A model generated the notes under the pieces. It was not told where the DNA came from, searched no databases, and was given only the letters and a program-made list of their open reading frames with translations. 10,617 nt of DNA from NCBI GenBank assembly GCA_026770585.1, contig MU646506.1, positions 144,947-155,563 on the forward strand, given 5' to 3'. Positions 1-5,642 of this stretch are shown in pieces. This DNA is from Baffinella frigidus. Lineage: Eukaryota; Cryptophyceae; Cryptomonadales; Baffinellaceae. Position numbers and translations under genes: made by a program. Positions within the stretch are counted from its first letter, which is position 1, and every line of letters starts with the position of its first letter.

Positions 1-352
1 CCCCCCCCCGAAATTCACAGGTGGGAACTCGGGGTGGGGCGAATTACGCATGCGCCCAGCTTTACTCGGACAGAGTTAGACCTTGTACCGCAACCACGCA
101 GCTTCTACGCAGGGTTTTCGTGAAACCACCATGTTCGGATAATCTCATGGGGTCCCATGAGATTATCCACATATCATCCGACCCTACCACAGGGACATAG
201 GGTTGTTCCTGAGGATATCCTAGCCGATCCTTGGTCAGAATCGGGCCGAAAATCACTGCGTAGCCCGCTGTGTGGCAAGCTAATAAGCACATGGAATTGG
301 ACTACGGCAGGCTATGTCGCGCCTAGGACCGCGTGTCTCGTTGAAGTCCTAG
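1..352. other. No recognisable gene; left-edge intergenic or intronic DNA
   Basis: I see no coding segment I can support. The stretch opens with a run of nine C and holds one strong palindrome (137-168, listed separately). Open frames on both strands are short, lack family resemblance and run through that palindrome. If the minus-strand gene to the right continues in this direction, its later exons could lie here or beyond the window edge, but none was recognised. Confidence 0.5.
137..168. repeat. 32-bp perfect palindrome
   Basis: Two 15-bp arms (137-151 and 154-168) are exact reverse complements around a 2-nt centre; the left arm reads GGATAATCTCATGGG. It would form a strong hairpin. It may be the core of a decayed MITE, since other short elements in this window also have palindromic centres, but no longer terminal inverted repeat was found around it. 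Confidence 0.85.
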
Positions 353-494
353 CCACCAACCCTCAGAAGTGAAACAAATCGAACGATCGCAAAAGTTGAT
401 TTGCCCTGGGTGGTCAATCCTCAGGATTTACCACCCAGGAGAATTGCTCACAACTGGCCATATCGCGATTTGGTTCATTTCGGAAGGCTGGTGG
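353..494. mobile_element. MITE/introner-like element, CCACCA family, copy A1 (142 bp)
   Basis: Imperfect terminal inverted repeats of about 29 bp: the left end begins CCACCAACCCTCAGAAGTGA and the right end, reverse-complemented, begins CCACCAGCCTTCCGAAATGA; both continue into AACAAATCG or ACCAAATCG. A second inverted repeat (CCTGGGTGGT / ACCACCCAGG) occupies the centre, so the whole element folds on itself. There is no coding capacity. Just beyond its left end, read on the minus strand, the sequence is ggctag followed by GAC, which gives an AG next to the terminus. Confidence 0.75.
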
Positions 495-510
495 AGGGCC
501 TACCGTAGTC

Positions 511-649
511 TAGCTCTGCCTCACTCGCCTTGACCGACTAATCTTGAGTTGAAATGTTGGGTGCGTGGTACAACTCCGATACCTCTGGAGCGGGAAAGCG
601 CCCGGGCCCACCAAATCGGTGAGCCCAAATAGACTGGGGCAGAACAAGG
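511..649. mobile_element. MITE family D, copy 1 (about 139 bp)
   Basis: The left end reads TAGCTCTGCCTCACTCGCC. The reverse complement of the right end reads CCTTGTTCTGCCCCAGTCT, an imperfect terminal inverted repeat. A second copy (7046-7185) has ends TAGCTCTGTCTCGGTC and TAGCCCTGCCTCAGTC and is nearly the same length. Both copies have the trinucleotide GTC immediately before the left end. Non-coding. Confidence 0.55.
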
Positions 650-652
650 TAG

Positions 653-794
653 CCACCAGCCACGGGAAGTGAACCAAATCGAGTGATCGCAAAAGTTCAT
701 TTCCCCCGGGTGGTCACCCCTCAGGGTGTACCCCTTGGTGAAATTGCCCACAGGTCTCAAAATCGCGATTTGGTTCACTTCTGAGGGCTCGCGG
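653..794. mobile_element. MITE/introner-like element, CCACCA family, copy A2 (142 bp)
   Basis: Same length and plan as copy A1 and alignable along its whole length, including the ATCGCAAAAGTT block near the left end and ATCGCGATTTGGTTCA near the right. The inner terminal repeats (GAAGTGAACCAAATCG) are nearly perfect here. It lies directly downstream, on the minus strand, of the exon ending at 805. The distal end has lost the AG seen in other copies (ggctac instead of ggctag). Confidence 0.75.
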
Positions 795-804
795 GGTGCA
801 GTAC

Positions 805-1848
805 CATCGTCAGGTGTGGATTCCGGGCCAAGGGCCGCGAGGAGGATGGGACACGCGTCCTCGAAGCGCGCCGGCAGCTCGCTCGCCATCGCGTCTGCCA
901 TATGCTTGGCCCGCTGCACCTGTAACCACCACCACGATTGGACCAAATGGAGTGCACATTTACCCTTGATTTACCCTTGTAGAGACTCTGGGTCTGGGGT
1001 CTCTGCAAAGGTAAATGTCAAGGGTAACATCCATGATTTGGTCCAACTGGGAGGGTTGGTGGAAGGGTGTGCGCCCGTGGTGCGCCCTTCCGTGAGCGCA
1101 AGCGCTTGCATGTGACCAAGTCACGAGGGCGGGATCTGCGGCCACCAGCCACCACAAGAGAACCCAATCAGGGTGTTGAGGCTTGTGGTAAAGCGCTCCG
1201 GCAGCTCGCTCGCCATCGCGTCCGCCATGTGCTTGGCCCGCTGCACCTGAATCCGGGGTCATGGTTATTTTAAAAGAAAATGGACCCCTATTTGTTCATA
1301 GGAGTTAGACGAAGGTCAATTAGGACCCTAAGTGCATTTAATTAGGGCCGGAATCCGGTTTGATAGGTCATTTCCTTTTATATTAAACATGTTTCCGGAT
1401 GAACCTGTGAGGGTGCGGGCTCGGGCCTGGGCCAGGCCGGGCCAGGCTGGGCCAGGCTCGGAAAGGCTGGGGGCAGGCTCGGGCCAGGCTGGGCCAGGCT
1501 GGGCCAGGCTGGGCCAGGCTCGGAAAGGCCACCTGCGCCCTTCCGTGAGCGCGAGCGCTTGCATGTGACCAAGTCACGAGGGCGGGATCTACGGCCACCA
1601 GCCACCACAAGAGAACCCAATCAGGGTGATGAGGCTTGTGGTAAAACCCCCTGCAGACTAAACCCTCAGGGTTTAGTCTGCAGGGGAAATCAACGTTTGC
1701 CATTGTTCAATTTGGTTCTCTTCTGGTGGTTGGTGGACCATGGTCTTGTCGTCGAGGCCGTGGGAAGCCGCCTTGGCAAACCTCGCCGCGTCGAAGGGCT
1801 TGTACACGCGCGAGAAGGACAGCCCGATGAGTGAAATCAGCGTAGGGC
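805..1848 (-). CDS. Partial gene for an AlkC/AlkD-like DNA alkylation repair (HEAT-like) protein; two exons visible
   Basis: Two minus-strand segments read as protein. Exon a (1848 down to 1739) encodes a stretch including SLIGLSFSRVYKPFDAARF and ending GLDDKTM; exon b (919 down to 805) encodes VQRAKHMADAMASELPARF, then EDACPILLAALGPES. Joined in phase 0 across an intron (donor GTCCAC at 1738, acceptor ttacag at 920), they resemble the FD..F...A..GLD....R..HiAdAl...LP..f..A..iLlaaLGP pattern that I associate with bacterial-type DNA alkylation repair proteins of the AlkC/AlkD HEAT-repeat group, which excise alkylated bases. The coding call rests on codon texture and on splice sites flanking both pieces. 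Exon a's start is set by a cag at 1851-1849, because an in-frame TGA lies just upstream. The catalytic part is not visible. The rest of the gene was not found, so a pseudogene is possible. Confidence 0.45.
864..922 (-). repeat. Exon b acceptor segment, source copy of a 59-bp direct repeat
   Basis: This 59-bp stretch (3' splice site plus the first 18 or so codons of minus-strand exon b) recurs at 1191-1249 with three mismatches. This copy is taken as the functional one because its reading frame continues through ARFEDACPILLAALGPES, whereas the other copy stops at the boundary with another repeat. Confidence 0.85.
926..1062. mobile_element. MITE/introner-like element, CCACCA family, member B (137 bp)
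   Basis: The left end reads CCACCACCACGATTGGACCA; the right end, reverse-complemented, reads CCACCAACCCTCCCAGTTGG and continues with ACCAAATC. Inside, ATTTACCCTTGA pairs with a near complement at 1010-1025, and AGAGACTC..GGGTCTCT forms the tip. On the minus strand the element ends TGGTGG, then ttacag, then exon b: it supplies the 3' splice site of the intron. Confidence 0.7.
1081..1192. repeat. 112-bp direct repeat, copy 1
   Basis: Matches 1534-1645 with three mismatches over 112 bp. It contains a unique part (GTGACCAAGTCACGAGGGCG) followed by the left half (1142-1192) of a CCACCA-family element. At 1191-1192 it abuts the copied exon b segment, so this element is truncated: its right half has been replaced by the exon echo. 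On the minus strand the element terminus is followed by ccgcag and ATCCCGCC. Confidence 0.85.
1191..1249 (-). repeat. Exon-edge echo: copy of the exon b acceptor and 5' coding end
   Basis: Copy of 864-922 with three mismatches, so it repeats a usable acceptor (gattcag on the minus strand) and the codons for VQRAKHMADAMASELP. The frame then meets the truncated element at 1191, with no GT donor. It is an intronic duplicate or an alternative acceptor, not a separate exon I can support. Confidence 0.8.
1268..1384. mobile_element. AT-rich MITE-like inverted repeat
   Basis: The left end TTTTAAAAGAAAATGGACCC pairs imperfectly with the right end; the reverse complement of 1352-1384 reads AATATAAAAGGAAATGACCT. 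The stretch is AT-rich and stands out from its GC-rich surroundings. No coding capacity. It belongs to none of the other element families here. Confidence 0.45.
1411..1530. repeat. GC-rich decamer minisatellite (GGGCCAGGCT)n
   Basis: About 120 bp of imperfect head-to-tail copies of GGGCCAGGCT, with two copies of CTCGGAAAGG interspersed. Translated on the minus strand it gives a Pro/Ala/Trp-rich shadow reading frame, which I do not treat as coding. Confidence 0.9.
1534..1645. repeat. 112-bp direct repeat, copy 2
   Basis: Partner of 1081-1192 (three mismatches). Here the CCACCA-family element continues uninterrupted to 1736, so this is the more complete copy. On the minus strand the element end is followed by ccgtag and ATCCCGCC. 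Confidence 0.85.
1595..1736. mobile_element. MITE/introner-like element, CCACCA family, member C (142 bp)
   Basis: Terminal inverted repeats: left CCACCAGCCACCACAAGAGA, right (reverse-complemented) CCACCAACCACCAGAAGAGA, both followed by ACC and CAA. Its length is exactly that of copies A1 and A2. On the minus strand the element follows the exon a end directly: ...ACC ATG, then GT, then the terminus CCACCAACC, so the 5' splice site touches the element. This geometry suggests an intron born from the element. Confidence 0.75.
1648..1686. repeat. 39-bp perfect palindrome at the heart of element C
   Basis: Two exact 19-bp arms (1648-1666, 1668-1686) around a single C. The tip is AAACCCTCAGGGTTT, which resembles two telomere-type repeats facing each other. 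It would form a very stable hairpin in DNA or RNA. Confidence 0.9.
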
Positions 1849-2281
1849 CTGCCGCGTGGGATCGTCAAACGTCAGAATCCCGATTGAGAGGACGCTGGGA
1901 TCGGGGGTCGCGATGGACAGTGGCAGTAGATGGCGTCGATGGGCGGAGTGCATCACATTCCTACTGTGGCATGGTATCCCGTAACTCCCCGTCTGGAGGT
2001 GTCTGCCCGTCCCTGAATTAACAGAGCGTCCAGCTCGAGGCGAGACTTGGGGTGAGTTACCCAGGAGGTTCTTGAGAGGTTGGCCGGCTGTGATTCCACG
2101 AGGTGCCTGAAAGCTCAGGAAAGGGTGCTCATCCCCGTCCTTCGCACTTTTCACGTCCTTCACAGAAGACGCGGTAGGTGCCTCGCCCTCCGAAGCGCGC
2201 GCCCGTTTCGCAGGACGAGCAGACAGGGGCGTCGCCGCGATCCGGCGGCTCACCCTTGCAGGTGCAGACGGGGAAGGAGGG
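1849..2281. other. Intergenic region between the divergent minus-strand gene and the hAT transposase
   Basis: No recognisable gene or element. It should hold the promoter or upstream exons of the transposase. The transposase frame is open from 2111 (after a TGA at 2108-2110) to the ATG at 2282 without another ATG, and a cag acceptor-like site lies at 2259-2261, so an upstream exon is possible. A long minus-strand open frame across 1837-2475 is best read as a shadow of the GC-rich sequence. Confidence 0.5.
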
Positions 2282-5083
2282 ATGAAAAAGGCAGGGGTTG
2301 CTGCACGTGTAGCTGTGACTGCAGAGCGGGATGAGCGCGCCATGGGTATCAGCGGAGCTGAGAACACCGGACCAGTTGCGCCGGCAGCGCCGCTGGAAGT
2401 TGACTTTTGGGCTACGAACAAGAGAAAAGTCAACTTACACGGTGGCCGTGTGCTGCACGCGAAGTACGGGGACAAGAAGGGCGCCGGGCAGTCGGGCTCG
2501 ATGCTTCAGTTCTGCAAGCCGCAGACAAGCACTGGTGAGGCGCCGCCTGCGGAGTGGGATAATCGCTACGAGGAGGAGCTGTGTCGGCTTTGGGCCGGGC
2601 TGGAGAGCTCGCTGACCAAGATCGAGGACCCTGCGTGGCGCCGCTGGTGCGACTACATCCGGGAGAAGTTCAAGACCTTGCCCAACAAGAAGACCACCAA
2701 GAAGACCATGGGCAAGTACATCATCAAGCTGGCCAAGGGCTACGAGCACCTCATCATCGACCTGCTCTCCGGCATGCACGTCTGCTTGACCACGGACGGA
2801 TGGACGTGCAACATCCTGGGTGGCAAGACCGAGTGGTTCGCGGTCACGGCGCACTTCTACGACCCCGACTGGGTGCTCCGCGCCGTGGCGCTGCCGATGA
2901 TCCACGTCGCCGGGAGGACTACTGCTGTCGCGCTGCTCCCCGTTATCAAGGGCGCGATGGCGCAGAAGCCGAGTCGTGCTGGTCGCCCGGGGTTCACGAC
3001 CACCGCGATAGTGAGCGACCAGAGGCCTCCGATGCCCACGCTCTGTAGGATGTTTATGGGGCAGGTGGCGATGCCGGACGGGTTGAAGCAGTGGCTGTGT
3101 GACTGGGGGATGTGTGCGAGCCATCGAGTCGAGTCCACGGTGGAGAACGCGCTCAAGATGATGGTGTCGTTGACGATGCTCATCCAGGGGTGCTGTGCCG
3201 TCGTGGGCATCTTCAGCCAGAGCCGGCCGATGCAGATCATCCTCCGCGAGACCTGCGTGTTCCTCAAGATGACGCCTCTCTCGGTCATCCAGAACGTCAC
3301 GACACGGTGGTGGAGCACGTACGCGCTTCTGCTCCGACTGCTCTACCTCATGCCGGCCCTCAAGGTCATGTACGCGGCTGGGCACTTCCCCAAGTTCGAC
3401 AAGGCCGACGATGCCGTGGCGGCCAAGAAGGTGCTCACTGACGCCAAGACCTTCAACGAGATCCTGCTGATCTGCGTCATCCTCGAGCCCTTGATGGTGT
3501 TCCAGCGCTGGGTCGAAGGGGAACGTTACGTGACGGGCGCGCTCCTTCCCTACTACATCATGTGCATCCGCGATCACCTCGACCAAGTGATTGAGCACCC
3601 CGAACGCGTCGTGGAGAGGGTGCTGGCGGCTGAGCATGGCGCGGGTGACGACGCGGAGGAGCAGGACCTGGAGGAGCTGCGGCGTCTCGAGCACAACGAG
3701 CCTGAGCCGGTCACCTCCCTAAACCCTAAACACTCAACCCTAAACACTAAACTCTAAACCACACTAATCGCTAACCCCCAAACCCCAAACTCTAAACCCT
3801 GGAACCCAAACCCTCAACCCTACACCCTAAACCCTAAACCCCAAACCCCTAAACTCTAAACCCCAAACCAGGCCCCGCCAGAGGAGGTGGCAGCTGGGGA
3901 GGGCGGCGAGCAGGGTGCAGATGGGGGGGGTGTTCCCGAGAGGGTGGCGGATGCGGCGGCGGAAGGGCTGGTGCAGATGGCGGCGCTGATCAAGGAGTTC
4001 GCGCAGAATCTGAAGAAGGATTTTGGGGGGCGGTGGGGGGATAGAAACGAGGACAAGTGCCTGGGGCTGCGGGGCACCGACTACATGAAGGGGATGATGA
4101 TCCAGCAGGTTCTCGGTGCGGGTCTGCACCCCGGCTGCCACCTGGGCTTCGGGAAGATCGCGGGTATCGATGATGCGTCCCTGGGAGAGGTGGTGAGGAA
4201 GGAGCACAACGACTCGTTCTGGAGACACATGCATGCGCACGCGAAGGAGGTGGCTTGGTCGCACCTTGACCCGTCTCACGTCCGCAACCGCAACCCGGGG
4301 TATCAAAAGGCGGGGGGGAGGGGCGCTGCGGGGGGCGGGGGAGTGCAGGAGTCGGGGGACGGTGGGGGCGTCGCACCTGGGGCACGGGGAGGGGTCGGGG
4401 GAGGGAGAGCCGCGCCGCCCAGCGGGAGTGCCCAAGTTCGCGGGACCAACGAAAACATCCTGGGGGTGGCGGGGGGTCGGGGCCGCGGGGTACACACCCA
4501 ACCCTACACCCCAAACCCCACACATTCTAGCTTTGCCTGAGTTATTGAGTGTTGTCTGCTAGCTCTTTTATTATGAGCGAGTTACCCCCCTCAGTCCTGA
4601 ACCCGAAACCCGAAACCCTGACCCCCAAACCCTGACCCCCAAACCCTGAGCCCCACACCCTCAACCCCAAACCCTCACCAGGCGGCGGGCGGCAGAGGGC
4701 AGGGAGGACCTGCCGTAGGTAAGGATGGGCAGAACCTGAGTTTTGAGCAGCGTGCGGAGAGGATGGTCAAGGCGGAGATTGCTGAGTTCAGACTGCTGCC
4801 AGGGGCACCAGAGTTTGGAGAGAACGCGTGGGATACAATAGTGGCGGGGGAGTGGTGGAAGGTGATGGAGAAACGGTTCCCAACCTTGGCGGTCCTAGCT
4901 AGAGAGTTCTTGCCCGTCACAGCAACAGAGGCCCCTAGCGAGCGGGTCTTCTCTGTTGGGGGCAGGCTGCTCAAAAACGGAGGACACAGGTCAGGGAGAG
5001 AGCTCCTGAGATCTAGGACTTTCCTCGCCGGTGCCGACGCGATCGACGACATGGTCCGTGCGGTGAAGGCCAGGTTGGCTTAA
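2282..5083 (+). CDS. hAT-superfamily transposase, three exons (815 aa)
   Basis: A cut-and-paste DNA transposase of the hAT (hobo/Ac/Tam3) type. Exons 2282-3709, 3872-4489 and 4682-5083 are all in the same frame and join at phase-0 GT-AG sites (CCG|GTCACC..ACCAG|GCC and GGG|GTACAC..ACCAG|GCG). The RNase H-like core is visible as TTDGW (D172), an IVSD (D246) with CASH downstream (residues 278-281) and TRWWSTY (341-347); LEP at 401-403 is a candidate acidic position. Exon 3 ends in the hAT C-terminal dimerisation domain: EWWKVMEKRFPTLAVLARE, then APSERVFSVGG (about 765-775). No N-terminal BED zinc finger was recognised. The exon 2 tail (from 4310) is Gly/Arg-rich low complexity and may be longer or shorter than drawn. 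No stop or frameshift is seen, so it could be functional or recently active. Terminal repeats could not be assigned. Confidence 0.8.
2397..2436. repeat. 12-bp perfect inverted repeat inside the transposase 5' coding end
   Basis: AAGTTGACTTTT (2397-2408) and AAAAGTCAACTT (2425-2436) are exact reverse complements with 16 nt between them, within codons 39-52. The same core AAAAGTCAAC recurs just before the rimM start and in rimM intron 4. It may be the remnant of an element or a protein-binding site. Confidence 0.8.
3710..3871 (+). repeat. hAT intron 1: telomere-like CCCTAAA array
   Basis: 162-bp intron, GTCACCTCCCTAAACCC at the 5' end and CCAAACCAG at the 3' end. Nearly everything between is imperfect CCCTAAA/CCCCAAA heptamers in the C-rich sense direction, beginning 8 nt from the donor and running to the acceptor. 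It contains stops in the coding frame, so it must be spliced out for the transposase to be made. Confidence 0.8.
4490..4681 (+). repeat. hAT intron 2: telomere-like repeats around a short unique insert
   Basis: 192-bp intron from GTACACACCCAACCC to CCCTCACCAG. Heptamer-like CCCTACA and CCCCAAA/CCCTGAC repeats flank an AT-richer core (4526-4590). The last ten bases nearly repeat the 3' end of intron 1, and in both introns the exon starts with GC after CCAG. Confidence 0.75.
4558..4588. repeat. Remnant of a CAGGGGTACC-family MITE end within hAT intron 2
   Basis: TTATTATGAGCGAGTTACCC closely matches the right terminal repeat of the MITE at 5173-5289 (TTCTTATGAGCGAGGTACCC). Only this end is seen, so it is a fragment or an old insertion that the repeat array has overgrown. 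Confidence 0.5.
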
Positions 5084-5088
5084 ATAAA
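5083..5088 (+). terminator. Candidate polyadenylation signal AATAAA
   Basis: AATAAA overlaps the last base of the transposase TAA stop. The position is unusually close to the stop, and algal lineages differ in poly(A) signals, so this is only a candidate. Confidence 0.3.
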
Positions 5089-5137
5089 GTGACAGGGTGT
5101 ACGTTGGTGTTTCTTCTCTGCCTCCTTGCTCGCCTTA

Positions 5138-5420
5138 CAGGGGTACCTCGCTTTTAAGAACGTACAGGGGTACAGGAGTACCTCGCTCATAAGAAAGCGC
5201 ACCCCCCTAGGACCCTACAGTAGGCCTATGCCTAGGGGCCTATGGTGGTCCTACTGGGGGGGCGGTTTCTTATGAGCGAGGTACCCCTGTACCTCGCTTT
5301 TAAGAACGCGCCCCCCCCCCCTCTGAGGACCACCGTACAGGGGTACCTCGCTTCACTTAAAGAGAGGAGCCCCCCTCCTAGGGATCGCCATACAGAGGTA
5401 CTTTGAGAGGAGACTTTTCC
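5138..5420. repeat. Cluster of CAGGGGTACCTCGC-family MITE ends, nested
   Basis: CAGGGGTACCTCGCTTTTAAGAACG occurs whole at 5138 and split around an inserted element (5165-5172 and 5290 onward); a further copy starts at 5338 and a diverged one (CAGAGGTAC) near 5393. Short C-runs and CCTAGG-rich segments separate them. The terminal sequence starts CAGGG, as hAT-type elements often do, but no 8-bp target duplication was found. It is non-coding and lies directly behind the transposase gene. Confidence 0.65.
5173..5289. mobile_element. 117-bp MITE inserted in a related element
   Basis: Terminal inverted repeats of about 33 bp: left CAGGAGTACCTCGCTCATAA, right reverse-complemented CAGGGGTACCTCGCTCATAA. 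The flanks read CAGGGGTA on the left and TACCTCGC on the right; removing the element and one TA restores the family's own terminus CAGGGGTACCTCGC. It therefore inserted into a sister copy with an apparent TA duplication. Confidence 0.75.
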
Positions 5421-5494
5421 ATGAATTTCCACCCCGTCCCTAGGACCAACCCCCCCCCTAGAGGCACCCCCTGGAAGGCCCCTTGGGTGAGGGA

Positions 5495-5569
5495 CATATC
5501 GGCAGTTATCGGCTGGAACGCCGATATGAGCCGATAACTCCGATAAGATATCGGCAGAAGTCCGATAAC
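5495..5569. promoter_or_regulatory. CCGAT/ATCGG cluster upstream of rimM
   Basis: Seven copies of CCGAT or its complement ATCGG occur in 75 bp, ending 73 bp before the rimM ATG. Two interleaved inverted pairs are exact: CATATCGGC/GCCGATATG and GTTATCGGCT/AGCCGATAAC. Placement fits a binding-site cluster in a promoter, but it could equally be the core of a small palindromic element. Confidence 0.5.
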
Positions 5570-5603
5570 CCCACCCTACTCCCGTCTGTCCTCGCGGTCT
5601 AAA

Positions 5604-5626
5604 GTTGACTACCGTGAAAAGTCAAC
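5604..5626 (+). promoter_or_regulatory. Inverted repeat 16 bp before the rimM start codon
   Basis: GTTGACT (5604-5610) pairs exactly with AGTCAAC (5620-5626) across a 9-nt loop. The right arm with its flank, GAAAAGTCAAC, shares ten bases with the inverted repeat in the transposase gene at 2425. It lies in the presumed 5' UTR or core promoter. Confidence 0.4.
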
Positions 5627-5642
5627 AAAATCGGGGGCGAGA

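Noticed and set aside
1837-2475. Minus-strand 212-codon Ser/Ala/Pro/Arg-rich frame
   Set aside because: It overlaps the transposase start and the intergenic region; low-complexity composition and no motif.
2435-3694. Long minus-strand open frame (419 codons) opposite the transposase
   Set aside because: It lies wholly opposite hAT exon 1, has a His/Arg/Leu/Val composition typical of the complement of GC-rich coding sequence and shows no family motif.
3710-3871. A true internal telomere or chromosome end
   Set aside because: The repeats are imperfect, short, and bounded precisely by splice sites that restore a coding frame; similar arrays recur in at least five introns.
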